A DNA stretch of 64,000 nucleotides from Solicoccozyma terricola (GCA_001600875.1 BCLD01000007.1:909446-973445); one strand, 5' to 3'. Positions 46,796 to 58,124 are shown, counted from the first letter of the stretch. Translations and numbers: made by a program. Notes: generated by a model not told the origin, from the sequence alone.

Positions 46796-49700
46796 CTAGA
46801 ACAGATCCACGACGTCCTTACCCTCGCCTCGCACGGCCCTAACACGACCTTCCATCGTGAACATGTCACCCTCGTAAGCCACCCAACTGCCCTTGCTGGA
46901 GCTTGGTTTGAGGCCAAGGACCTTTTCGAGGTTGGTGGTGACCAAGTCGAGGGCAGACGACTTGTTGAAGACGCCGGCAGAATTGGTCATGATCTGGGAG
47001 AGGATAATATGAGCATAAGGGTATCGAAAAATGGCCAAACCTACTCACCCAAGCCGCCTCGTATCGAGTATTCCTTGCAGCCCACTCCTCGTCGATCCCC
47101 AAAGCAACGGTGACACCATGATCAGTGAGGTACGTAGCCAAACTCTGCTTGGTGACTGGTGGCCCTGCCATGATCCTCCTGGTATCCCAGGTGCCAGGGT
47201 AAGATCGAGCGGGCGAGATAATTACGCCAATGTCGGCCCCTGCTATCTCCTCAGCCAAGATCCAAGCCTCGTGAGCGCCATCAAACGTCATCTTCATATC
47301 ACCGCCGATCTCCGTCTTGAGCATGATCAAGTGGCTCATGATGTCCGCCTTGTTGACATGGACGACGAGGGTAATCTCACCCTTGGCGATCTTTTTAAAC
47401 AACTTGGTAAATTCGGTATGCTCTCCAGTCTCGCCGAGGAGGAGACTACGGAGGAGCCCGATGTAAGTGGATGTCGAGATCGAGTTCTCTTGGCCGAGAG
47501 TGATGTGCATTGCCACGACGTCCTGTTTGAGACCGTCCAGAGCAGTCTTACCGTTGGTGGCATACGAGTAGGACAAGCCGGAGAAGGCGCCTTTGGAGAT
47601 GGGGAAGGTGACACCGGTAGTCACGCCGTTGGCATAAGCGATCAGTTGATCCTTGCCGTCAAAGATCGCACCGTCGGCACCCTTGACGACCATGCCGTCG
47701 ACAAGTGGAGAGACCTGGGACAAGGAGTCGTAGATCTTACCATCGGTCGTCGAAGACTCCTGCCTGATTTCCATGAGACCGAGGTAAGAGCCGTAGGTGA
47801 TGAGACCGGGGGAGATCGACCCGCCCTTTAGGTCTATCAATTCAAAGTCAATACCCTGGGCCACTGCGCAGTCTGTTCCAGCGCATGTCATTTCCCCATC
47901 TTCGATAACCACGGTAGCCTGCGCAGATGAAGCAAACGCCATCTCCTCGATCGTCTCATCACCCTTCAGGTAGAGCGCACTGACACCTGAGAAGACGACG
48001 TTCTTGGCCTGCATCGGCGCAGAGAGTGGCGGGTCACCACGGTATTTAACGGCAAGAGCAGCAGCCTTCTTGACGTCAGTTTCTGGCACGATCTGTTGCA
48101 ACTCTTCACCCTTCGCCACCACGACTGGTGAATCGATTTGTGCGATTCCGTCCACATAGGTCTGAACGGGCGTGGCACCGAGAGTAAGGGGGAACGAATC
48201 CCATACCACGACGTCGGCATCATACCCGTCCTTGAGGTGACCCATTCGGTGGTTCATTCCAGCAGCCTTGGCGGGGGTTGAAGTGATGGCTGACAACGCG
48301 AGTGACCAGCTGAGACCGTAGTGGTGAGCCTGAGTAGCTTCCCAGATCAAGAACCTGGAGTCTATGACCGGATGATCCGATTTCATGACGACAGGAAGAC
48401 CATGTCTTGCGAGTTCATAAGCCGCGTACTCGGATCCACGCCAGGATTCTCGCTTGTATCGAGCGTTGGTAGCGAAGATTGCGATAGCTGGTGGGTCAAT
48501 ATCAGCGTTCCATCCGTTCTTGATGGTATCCGGGACAAGGTAGGTTTCATGAGCGTGATGGATGGCGGCGATCCTGAACTTGAATTGCTGACTGAGCCGA
48601 ATGATCTGATCGAGATCGGTCGTCTCGTAACAATGAATGTTGACCCTGACTTTGCCCTGCTCCGCGTATCATCAGCCATATGTACATTCAAAACAGCCAC
48701 CGGGGGTCAACCAACCCCCACTCACCCTGATAGTATCCGCCAACATCTCCCATTCGTCGTCCTCAGGGAACGGTTCCGTGTTCTCCTCTCCCTTCTGACA
48801 CCACCTATCCTGTTTCTCCATCAATTTTTTGCCCTCTCCATAAGCGTGTCTGAAATTATGACCGGTATCCATACGAGTCTGCTTGTATACTCGGGAAATG
48901 TTCTCGCCGCATGCGTGTTTCGAATGACGAGTGTGTCCTGTTCGAACGAGTTGAGTGGTTCCGTTGGTATGAACGATTTTGAATGGTGGATCGACTTGCA
49001 TAGATGATGGAGTCTATAGCGTGATCCAAGCGTCAGCCAATAAAAGAAAAAGACAAAAAAAAATGCAAAACCCCTCACATTCATCTCCGTTTGTCTGGGT
49101 TTCATCATGAACGCCTGACCACCAATATTATTCGCTGATCCGGGTAAAACCAACATACTAGTAACACCACCAGCCATCGCTAAACCTTGAGCGAGATCAT
49201 GAGTATTGAAACCATCGAGTGATCGTAGGTATGGCATGATTGGTGATTTGATCGAATTTGTGTCGTCTGCACCTTGTAGACCAGGAGCTGAGTCTACTCC
49301 GAGATGGGAATGAAGATCGACCTGAGGGTGGGTGGGAATGGAATGCGAGTTTAGCATGGAATAGATTGGTCAACGGAGATATGGGAAGGGGGAGGGGGTA
49401 AGGGGGAGGGGGGAGAGACGACGACTCACGATACCAGGTGTAACCCACTTTCCATCCAATTCAATCTCCTCAATCTTATCAATCAAACCCTTTCCGTACG
49501 CTGCTACCATCGCCAACCTAACATCAACATCCTTACCGATTTTCCTCTGCACACCTCCATCCATCCAAATACTACCCCGATGAATGATCTCCTCTCCATC
49601 TCCAATCCACAACGTCCCATTCTTCAACAGGATCGGATGAGTTGAACTCGGTTCAAACCTATCGGAAACCGTACGTCCATGTGAGAACGTAGATACATCC

Positions 49701-50008
49701 GGCAGAGTAGAATTCAACGCGGAACATTGGTCTAATCCGTATTTGATAAACTCCGGGATGGTCTTGTGTGGAACAGGACGAGGGAAGAAAGGACCGAATG
49801 GACCTGCGGAAGATAACGCATAAATCGCAGCGAGGGATAAAACGAGAGGTGCTACTCGACGACCCAAATTGTGATATCGCGATGGAATCGGATGATCTTT
49901 CTGTGTAGTAGGTAGTGGAATACCCTTCTCAGTGTCGATATCGGTATTGGCGGTTGTGAGGTGGATAGGACCTGTAGATGTCGCTGTAGGACGCTGGAAG
50001 ACCGGCAT
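46796..50008 (-). CDS. Membrane-anchored double-domain amidohydrolase
   Basis: Start MPVFQRPTATSTGPIHLTTA at 50008; one N-terminal helix near residues 50-70 (RVAPLVLSLAAIYALSSAGP) suggests a type II membrane protein. The first amidohydrolase half has KNGTLWIGDGEEIIHRGSIW, GKWVTPGIVDLHSHLGVDSA with the HxH metal site, GLAMAGGVTSMLVLPGSANN, RVNIHCYETTDLDQIIRLSQ, FRIAAIHHAHETYLVPDTIK, VVMKSDHPVIDSRFLIWEAT and GHLKDGYDADVVVWDSFPLT. A second half repeats the plan: VVIEDGEMTCAGTDCAVAQG, GGSISPGLITYGSYLGLMEI, YANGVTTGVTFPISKGAFSG, ITLVVHVNKADIMSHLIMLK. There the HSH is replaced by YGS. Family members hydrolyse amide bonds in cyclic or peptide-like substrates; the substrate is unknown. Stop TAG at 46796-46798. 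Confidence 0.82.
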
Positions 50009-50450
50009 CGTGGGATGTTTCGGCTTGGTAGAACTGTCGATGTGAGGGGGGGTGGTTTTCGGTGGGATATATACCCTACTTCACGATGCTGCCCAAAGGG
50101 AATGCTTTCGTTCGTCTTCGTGCGAGACCGACGAGACGCTGTCAGGCACACACAGACTGTCGATCCGAATACTTGTGATCGAAACAATCTAACTGTCGCG
50201 TGGGTGGGTCGGCAATCTCCGATGTACCACCCGTGGGAAAGGGAGGGGAGGGTGGGTGGCGGTGGCGAAGAGGGGGGCTGGGCGGGGAAAGGTGGCCGCT
50301 GGCTGGGTGATAATGACGTGGCATCATCCCCCCTTTTCCCCCGGTTATCAATCCTCTCCTTAGGGGCTGTACTCGTCATCGCGCTGGACGTCCTTGGAAC
50401 CACCACCATCCAGCAGTCCATCGCCATCCACAGTACTTCGTGCTCGCATT
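50009..50450. promoter_or_regulatory. Bidirectional promoter, amidohydrolase and ARPC2
   Basis: Divergent starts 442 bp apart. No further motif stands out apart from G-rich stretches near 50240-50300. Confidence 0.4.
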
Positions 50451-52050
50451 ATGATCCTCCTTGAGGTGGGTACCGGCCGCGCGCGCGCCTTAGGGTCATG
50501 TCGAATGATCTCCTTCCTGCTATTGACTAATACCTCGTCTCCGCCTTTGACTCCCGTAGAACCAGTCGGTCATCGTTAAGAATGTCCTCACGGAGAGGTT
50601 TGTGAAGTGAGTCGTTCGTCGTCGTCATGCAATTGTCTACGCGTTCATGGTCTCCGTCCGTCTCTCTTTCCCATTGACCTTTTCTTCTGGCTACCTCCTT
50701 GCAGACCATCCAAGATTGATATTCAATTCGTCGACTTTGATAATGTTCGATTCCATATCTCAACTCCAACCACCAAAACATTACTCTTCATCTCCATGTC
50801 TATTCATTGTTTCAAAGATTTGATAAAATACGGTGCACAGGAAACGTTGGAGAAAGAATATGGGGAATGGTTGGTTGGGAGTGAAAGTGAAGGGAAAGAA
50901 GTGGAATATGATGTTACTTTGTGTATCGATTTGGAAAAGATCCCAGAAGATGATGGTGAGGAGTAAACGTCAAAGGAGTTTTTCCGGGGGGTCACTGATG
51001 ATCTGGTGTTTTTCCTCATTCCGTCACATCACAAAATCCATCTCAGCATCTCGAATCTCTCTAATCAACCACATATCAATGCTCAAACCAACCTTGTTCT
51101 CTTCCCCATTCCACACCGCCTTCCTAACATCATCTCAACTCTCCACTTCTTCAACTCACATCGCAGGTGGTCAAGATCAACCACGTGAGAAGGAAGGTGA
51201 TTGGATGACAATTGGGTATAGAGAGAATGAAGCGATCTATATTCAAGCGAGAGGAGATAGGGTTACAGTGATTTTTAGAACAGTTTTTAATGTAGAGACT
51301 GATAGGGTTTTCGGAAAGGTGTTCTTGCAAGTGAGTTTATGCAATCGGTGGCTCTGTCAAAACGCACAGAGGATTACCCAATGTTATGAATGCACGCTCA
51401 CACTGGGGGTTTTGACCTTTTATTATTAAATTTAGGAATTCGTCGATGCAAGACGTCTACCATCGATTCAAAACGCTCCTCAAGTCCTATATGCTAATCG
51501 TGAAGCACCTTTGGAAATTCGAAATCTCGTAGGTGGTAAAACAGGAGAAGAAGTTGGGTACATAACATTCGGTGAGTGTGTGGTCCGGGGAGGGGTTGGG
51601 AACCGAAATTGATCACGCTGATTGATTGGTGGTGCGAATCAAAGTGTTGTTCCCAAGGCATTATTCTAATCCAGATGTAGCGATCAAGACCACTCTTCAA
51701 TTACAATTGTTTAGAGATTACTTGCATTACCATATCAGTGAGTTTTTGATGTCACCCCCTTTTTTCCCACGGGGGATTGACCGTTATTGAACCCCCATTC
51801 CTTCCTCTCTTTTTCCTTCGCTCATAGAATGCTCAAAGGCGTACATGCATTCTCGAATGCGATACCGTGTGTCCGAGTTTCAAAAGGTGTTGAATCGAGC
51901 TAAACCGGAAGTTCAGGGTACAGGGGAGAGGAAGACTGCGACGTGAGTTTTCTTTTTTGTTTGTGTTGGGGGGGGGAGGGGGGGAAATGATTTCGAGACT
52001 GACGTAAACGGCGTTCTGCAATCAGGGGACGAACCTTCCGGAGTCGATGA
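50451..52050 (+). CDS. ARC35: Arp2/3 complex 34-kDa subunit (ARPC2/Arc35)
   Basis: The first exon is only MILLE (ATG 50451), spliced to [15 protein letters not shown] and then [56 protein letters not shown]. Later exons: [149 protein letters not shown], and a last exon GRTFRSR ending at TGA 52048-52050. The order and the HxRMR and FRxYLHYHIKCSKAY motifs are those of ARPC2, one of the two scaffold subunits that nucleate branched actin. An acidic/basic insert replaces a shorter loop in other species. Confidence 0.93.
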
Positions 52051-52137
52051 GAGAGGTGGGGGGTGTAGAAAGCAGGGGGGTGAGGCGAGGCGGGGGGGTC
52101 GATAGTTGCCTTTGTATGCGCTGTTCCAAGATTCGAT

Positions 52138-52143
52138 CACGTG
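52138..52143. promoter_or_regulatory. CACGTG box upstream of NOP16
   Basis: TCACGTGTTG, 102 bp upstream of the start at 52245 and just after the ARPC2 stop. Confidence 0.45.
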
Positions 52144-52244
52144 TTGCGTTTCCTCCACTTGTTGATTTTTGGGCCATTGGGCCAAAAGTGTTGCGTTGCC
52201 CATATTTCCCAACATACCCACCATCTAAACCAGCAGCACCAACC

Positions 52245-53110
52245 ATGGCCAACCCACGTCAGCGAAAGAAGGCTCGAGCAGGCAGTCGTGGTAAACCAAC
52301 TGGAAACGCTTTGCGAAGGCTTCACAACAAGCAAAATCGGGCGGCGACACTGAAGGGTCCAGAGGCTTTGCAGGCGAAATGGGACAAGACGAAGACGGTG
52401 TTCCAAAAGTGGGTTCTTTTGGTCGGTCGAAATTGAGTTCGGCATGACTTGTTGCTAAAACCCCCTTTTGCTATAACTCCCCACCAGCTACGCAGCTCTC
52501 GGTCTTCTCCCTTCCATCCCACTCCCAAACTCTCGCCAACTACCAGCTCCTCGTAAAGCTGACTCTCTAGCTGCAGAGGAAGCTGCATTGAAACCCGTAG
52601 GATTCGGTAGGATCATTCGTGATGAGGATGGGAACGTCATAGATATCATCTTGCCGGATGATGATGATGAAGACGAGGAGGAACAGGAGGATGAGGATGA
52701 GGTAAAGGAGTTTGCTCCAGTAGAAGCTAAGACGGATATCGTGCGAGGTGAGTGGTGGACCCCCAATCAAACCTTTCCTACCCGCCGCCGCTGACGCACA
52801 CAGCCCACCCGCAGAACTTGAAATCATCTCTGCAACAGCTGCACCAGTGAAAAGACATACTTCCACCTCTGAGCGTGAATGGCTATCCCAGTTGGTCATC
52901 GCTCACGGTGAGGACACCACTGCGATGGCAAGGAACAGGAAGTTGAACGTCTGGCAAAAGACTCCAGGAGAGTTGAGAAAGATGTGAGTTTAGATAGGTA
53001 TGGCTACTTGAGATCCCCTCGGCTGACTTTTGGCTACGGTCAGGTTACGGAAAGCCGGTGGCGTGGAGAAGCTCAGGAAGGTCGCCTTAGAGGACGTAGC
53101 GATGGCTTGA
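52245..53110 (+). CDS. NOP16: Ribosome biogenesis protein Nop16
   Basis: Start MANPRQRKKARAGSRGKPTG at 52245, a basic nucleolar N-terminus, then LKGPEALQAKWDKTKTVFQK, YAALGLLPSIPLPNSRQLPA, PVGFGRIIRDEDGNVIDIIL with an Asp/Glu run, SEREWLSQLVIAHGEDTTAM, ARNRKLNVWQKTPGELRKML and RKAGGVEKLRKVALEDVAMA to TGA 53108-53110. The WDK..T, LGL, FGRIxRDexGnV and MaRDxKLNxwQxTxGEL blocks are diagnostic of Nop16, which acts in 60S pre-ribosome assembly. Four exons. Its promoter lies in the 195 bp after ARPC2. Confidence 0.92.
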
Positions 53111-53241
53111 GTTGGAGGTTTAGATGTTGTTGTATGTATAGACGATTCCATCACTTTCAGCATGTGTCACCCGTGTTTCACCTATCGGTTCCTTTTCTCA
53201 ACATCCATCGTGTGGGAAACTTGCTTTCCTGTTCCTCGCCA

Positions 53242-54998
53242 TCAACCAGACCTTTCCTGAACGGTGGATAGCTCTCTTCCCCTACTCCTTGACCTAGGCG
53301 TCAACCCTTGACCGGCTGTGATATACTCTTCGAATTTGGATTTGTCTACGAGAGAGTAGGGGTTCAGCTTATGCGATCATTGTAAGAGAGAGAGAGAGCA
53401 ATTGTGCGCGGACTCACACGAAGGATGCCACCTGGATAGTGGAGGTCTATTCTCGATGAGATCGTCGGCGGACCATTTCATTCTCAATCGATCGAGGAGC
53501 TAAGGGGTTCGGATATAATTTAGAAAACATAGTCGAACACTATACTTGAAAAACCCCGCCTCCTTTTTTCTTTCCACTTACCGGCGAGACATCGTTGTCT
53601 GGAACGATCAAGTAAAAGTCTCCATCACCCAATTTATCCAAGGCGTAATTCAAGGTCTGTTCAGCGGACCAAGCGCCTGGAGGTTTCTCGGTGGTACGAC
53701 CTCGTTCACCGGTGTGAGTCCATCCGGGACTATCGAAGGAATACGTCAACTGGTTATAAGGAAACATTGTAAAAGAGATAGCAGAACGTACACGAAGAGA
53801 TGGGCGGAGCATTTGCATTCTGGGATGCTTCGAAGCTCGTGTTGGACTGCGTCGTCGTCGTCATCGTCAGAATCCCGGTTTGGGCCGGGGGAGTTTGTTA
53901 CAGATGTACGCTGCGCATCACTCACGTTGCTCCGTCAAAGATCTGACAGCCGCCTTGCCGGTATTGTAGACCTATGGAGGTTGGATAGATATGGTTAAAT
54001 CTTCTCACCTATCGTACTTTTGCAATTCGAATCTCAACGCACAGAATTTCCAGGTGGATGTGTGATACCCTGTTTACTACCTGTGTTGATGATAACACTC
54101 GGGTTCTCCTGTTGTGACCTTTTCCCTCGGCCCCGGTTGTCCTCAGTCACTGAGACAAAAACCACACCTCGACACAACTCACATGAAAGGCGCAAAGATC
54201 TGACAACCGTTAAGAACGCCTTTAAAACTGACATCTAAAGAGTGTTGCCATGTCTTGGATAGATCTTTGGGTGGGATCGTGAGAGAGAAAATCGGTGCGT
54301 TTTCGAAAGAGGCGGCCTAGATGGAGAAGAAGTATTGGGTTCAGTGGGGGTTGCAAGAGGAGGGGTATCACCCCCTTATCGCTCACATTGTTCATGAGAA
54401 CAGACACCTAGTATTGAAGAGTGGACATCAGCCTAGCGAACTTCCTTTTCCTCCTCCTCCTCCTCCTCCTCCTCCTCCTCCTCCTTCTGCCCACACACAC
54501 ACACACACTCACATCTCCATACAGATCCAGCACCTTGTCCTTCATTTCCATAACCTGATCAAAGTCTGCAACGTCGCAAACCATTGAATGAATTTCGCCA
54601 TCACCATTTATCGCCTTGACTTCTTGAACTGATGTTTCTAGAAGAGACGTGTTGATATCAGCCATGAATACATGCATTCCTTTTGAGGCGAAGTGTTTGG
54701 CTGCTGCGAGACCGATGCCGGAGCTATGGGGGAGACGACGACGGGTGAGCGATGTTGGTGTGTGGGGTTGGGGGGATACGTCGACGTCGACAACAAAACT
54801 CACGCAGCACCAGTCTTGAGTTGAGTGACGGGGTGGGGTGGGGTGGGGGATACGAGGCGAGGAAGAATACGAATACGTTCGAAGCGGACGAGTTTCAGTG
54901 GGTGGTTTAAAGCGAGTACACAAAGCTGGATAGTAGCGTGTATGACTCACGATGACGGCGGTCGCATTCTTGTGAACGATATACTCTAGATAACTCAT
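53242..54998 (-). CDS. Short-chain dehydrogenase/reductase
   Basis: Start MSYLEYIVHKNATAVI at 54998. A tiny exon supplies TGA and the next ASGIGLAAAKHFASKGMHVF, giving the cofactor motif TGAASGIG. MADINTSLL, SMVCDVADFDQVMEMKDKVL (Asp of the adenine pocket), SVLMNNAASFENAPIFSLTI, TWQHSLDVSFKGVLNGCQIF, SVIINTGSKQGITHPPGN (catalytic Ser) and VYNTGKAAVRSLTEQLQHEL (YxxxK) follow. HLFVPGWTHTGERGRTTEKP, AEQTLNYALDKLGDGDFYLI and two short exons end at TGA 53242-53244. All active-site residues are present. Substrate unknown. At least ten exons; one intron carries a (CTC)12 run followed by CA repeats. Confidence 0.85.
54450..54508. repeat. CTC and CA microsatellites in a dehydrogenase intron
   Basis: About twelve CTC units (54450-54485), then TTCTGCC and about eight CA units (54492-54508). 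Sense strand of the gene is GAG/TG. Confidence 0.9.
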
Positions 54999-55150
54999 GA
55001 TGAGACGGTGTGATGCTGGCTGTTCCGGTGATGCTGTGGTGGTGGTGATGAGGAGGAGACACACGACACGACACCCCACACACGGGGCGATGGGATGGGA
55101 TGGAGTTGCATCGCGGGTCGATGGGCCGGGGGAAGTGGAGGCACAGCGGG

Positions 55151-55156
55151 CACGTG
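55151..55156. promoter_or_regulatory. CACGTG box upstream of the short-chain dehydrogenase
   Basis: GGCACGTGACAG, 153 bp upstream of the start at 54998. Confidence 0.45.
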
Positions 55157-55210
55157 ACAGAAATCCACCAGGGATCCATCTAATATACAACCAGTAGCAG
55201 TATCCCCCAC

Positions 55211-56879
55211 TCAGTACCATCCAGTCGCTCGCGGCTGAGTCGTGGGTGCAGTATGTCGATGCGGGATGTATGACGTTTGGATGTTGTAGTCTTTGATCGC
55301 TTGCTGTAGGGGTAGGGGGGTGGGGGGGGTAGGGTGTCAACAATCACGGCTCACGGCTCACACCACGGCACACTCACACGCCAAGTCTCCATACCGAGCT
55401 CCATCACCACCTGTCTTCTCGTCAAGCCTCCTTCATGATCCTCATCCGTAGGTGGTTCGCAAGCCACTGTACGACGCGGCATCATCCCCGAAAAAGATAT
55501 CAGCATTGATGTTACGTTACACCCCGGAGTTAATCCCAACCGCGAGGACCCCCCCCCCCCCCCCCCCCACTCACATATTCTCATCTCCCCATCATCATCA
55601 AACCCAATACTAGCTTTCCCTTCTCTAACCAAAAAACTCGTATAAAACATATTCTCTACCGATTGACCGAAATCATTCGGATTAATCAACCATTGAAAGA
55701 ATGGTATACCGAATTCCGGATCACAATCTAATGATTTATCATTCATTGCGTTTTCTAAAAGTCTTTCGAGAGAAGCAACATTCTTCACGGTTTCATTCTC
55801 ATTCTTTTCCATGTCATGTTGTTCGATTTCAATAGGTCGGACTTCTGGTACACCGATTTGTTGGATTTTAGCACGACGATTGATGATTCGCTTCTTGTGT
55901 TCGGTGGCAAGTGGTCCGAGCCTGGAAGGGTTGGGGTTGGTCTTCAGACGTATGGTCGATCAACAAGACGGTGTTTTATTCCCAACACCACTCACATAAA
56001 CTCCAATCCAGGAACACGTCGACTCCGCTTCGCAGCCAACCAACCGACTTTCCGCCAATCTCCTAACCTGCCCTTCCTTATACTCGGTGCGTTACCATCA
56101 TCATCAATTTCAATATCTTCCGCTTCAAGAAAATTCAGACCTAGAAACCCTCGAAGTCTATTGTGGGTGGCAGTATCGTATCGGGTTTATTACGGTTCAT
56201 GTACGGTAGGGGGGCGGCGGGGGGGGGGGGGGTGAATCCCAGCGTATGAAGAAATAAACACATCCCAAAAAAAAAACTTACGGTTCTATAAAATCATCAA
56301 TGTTGAATGCATTCGCTTCTGACCTCGCTGCTCTTCCTAATTTCTGAGCGGTGTCACTATTCATTTTCATGACCGTTGCATCGAGAGCCGCTTCCGGAGC
56401 ATTGCGGACTGTCGTCGATGACGGAGAGGGGTCAGGTAGTGCTTTGAAAATCAGGGTCGGAGGGAGGGAGTCATATTACCATGTTGGAAGACTCTATTGC
56501 TAGCCTGGATCGCATGATGTAGATCATCAATCGTGACCGACTCAATGTTCTCGTTGTTGTCTGTATTCGAATCCATCGAATCCATCAGGTATGTGGGGTC
56601 GGTCGGTGGATTCAAAGTCTCACCAGGGAAGACTCACGTATCGCTTGCGTTTTCAACCTCCTATACTCATCCTTCATCTCCGCTCGACCTGCTTCATCGA
56701 TAGGTCCATCTCCAATTGCTTCTGCGTCTCGTCTAGTAGTTGAAATGGCAAGGTCGGTCGGTGGGTGAGCTGAGGATGATTCGCGGATCGAGGGAGTGAT
56801 CTAATTTTTTGGCTTACATTGCTTGAGTGGTTGGACCTGGACCTGCTACTTGAGAGGCTGCACGAGTACCGCGAGTCAT
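55211..56879 (-). CDS. NSE4: Smc5/6 complex kleisin subunit Nse4
   Basis: Start MTRGTRAASQVAGPGPTTQA at 56879; then AEMKDEYRRLKTQA, NIESVTIDDLHHAIQASNRV, LDATVMKMNSDTAQKLGRAA, NAFNIDDFIE (the conserved FDIDxFI of the N-terminal helix), GDWRKVGWLAAKRSRRVPGL and EKNENETVKNVASLERLLEN. The winged-helix C-terminus has GIPFFQWLINPNDFGQSVEN, MFYTSFLVREGKASIGFDDD, EPPTDEDHEGGLTRRQVVME and LGMETWRQAIKDYNIQTSYI, ending GWY before TGA 55211-55213. IPFFxFxINPxxFxQTVENxFYxSFLVR is diagnostic of Nse4, which bridges Smc5 and Smc6 heads in DNA repair. The last splice (CGT|GTGAGT...CTACAG|CAA) restores the family tail. Two introns hold poly(G)/poly(C). Confidence 0.92.
55549..56232. repeat. Poly(C)20 and poly(G)14 tracts in NSE4 introns
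   Basis: C20 at 55549-55568 (poly-G on the NSE4 sense strand, just after the donor) and G14 at 56219-56232 (poly-C on the sense strand). Confidence 0.9.
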
Positions 56880-57067
56880 GATGGTGTTTGCGTTAGAATG
56901 ATGCAACAGGACATATAGGTCGTGGTGATGAAGGTCCCATTAACGGAGGTCGCGCGGTCGTGTTCACGGACATCGTCGACCTCGTCACTCCGCCCATCCA
57001 CCTCCACGCAAGCCCGACTTCAGCTCACTCTCTCCGACGTCACTCTCACCAACTCACCACATCCACC
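56880..57067. promoter_or_regulatory. Compact bidirectional promoter, NSE4 and YIP1
   Basis: Only 188 bp separate the divergent start codons 56879 and 57068. The YIP1-proximal end is a CT-rich leader (CTCACTCTCTCCGACGTCAC). Confidence 0.55.
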
Positions 57068-58059
57068 ATGTTCGCAACGAACAACTACGCATCCTCGTCC
57101 TCGTCTCCGTATGCGCCACGTCCATCCGAACAACTTCAGTTCTTCGGCGCAGCGGGCGGCAGTCAGGCGGGACCATCATTTTACCAAAATGCACCAACAT
57201 CGCTAGATGGAGCGATGGGAGGGGCTGCTGGTAGCGGATATGCACAGGGGAATATGGACATGGCAGGTGGGAGGATGATGAGTGAAGGAAGGTGGTGGGA
57301 GGCGTTTGGAACTGGAGGGTTCGAGGGTGAAGCTAGTTTGATGGAGGGTGAGTGAGGAGGTGGGGCGAGCTGATGTTTCGTCAAGCTCAGGTTCTAACAC
57401 TTAAACTGTTCTATAGAACTCGGCATCAACCCATCACATATCCTCGCTAAATCACTGACCGTTCTCAATCCACTATCTCGTGTCGATCCCCACGTCATGG
57501 ACGACGCAGATCTTGCTGGACCATTCGTATTCTGTTTTGGTTTCGCATTGGTACTGCTACTGGTACGTGCCGATCCGCGCGCGTAGCTCAGTACACTTGC
57601 TNANCCCCCCCCCCCCCCNNCCCCCCCNCTCTATTCGTAAATAGGCTGGTAAACCGCAATTCTCCTACATCTACGGCGTGGCTCTTCTCGGCACAACAGC
57701 CATCTACTTTCTCCTAAACATGATGTCTGAAACTGGAATCGATGCGTATCGAACGGCTAGTGTTCTGGGGTACTGTTTGCTGCCTATGGTGGGGTTGGGT
57801 GGCGTTGGAATCGGCGTGGGAATCGAGTGAGCGATGAAGCGTTCTGATGAGTGCACGGCAATGGCTAACGGTTGAACTCTCTAGCCACCCTCTCGGTTAC
57901 CTCCTCTCAACAATCTCCATTTTGTGGTGCACACACTCGGCTTCTTCCATTTTCGTCACAATCCTTCGAATGGATCATCAACGGTTACTCGTCGCTTATC
58001 CCGTAGGATTACTGTATGGCTGCTTTGCTCTACTGAGCATCTTCAATGTTAAAAAATAG
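57068..58059 (+). CDS. YIP1: Yip1-family Golgi/ER membrane protein
   Basis: The N-terminal cytosolic part is Ser/Gly/Ala-rich (ASSSSSPYAPRPSEQLQFFG; RWWEAFGTGGFEGEASLME). The Yip1 domain follows: LGINPSHILAKSLTVLNPLS, VDPHVMDDADLAGPFVFCFG with ALVLLL, AGKPQFSYIYGVALLGTTAI, YFLLNMMSETGIDAYRTASV, LGYCLLPMVGLGGVGIGVGI and HPLGYLLSTISILWCTHSAS, SIFVTILRMDHQRLLVAYPV, LLYGCFALLSIFNVKK; TAG 58057-58059. The DLAGP motif and five hydrophobic segments define Yip1/YIPF5, which binds Ypt1/Ypt31 GTPases and acts in ER-Golgi vesicle formation. The second intron has the poly(C) with unresolved N bases. Confidence 0.92.
57602..57628. repeat. Poly(C) tract with unresolved bases in a YIP1 intron
   Basis: Reads N-A-N, C14, NN, C7, N: a long C run whose length or sequence the assembly could not fix. 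Confidence 0.9.
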
Positions 58060-58124
58060 ACCACAGGTGGGAATTATAAAAATCATGCATTTGATGGACC
58101 GTCTAAAGGATACAAGTGCGTTCC

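Noticed and set aside
51182..51187. CACGTG inside ARPC2
   Set aside because: It lies in a coding exon (Pro-Arg-Glu codons), so it is not counted as a promoter element.
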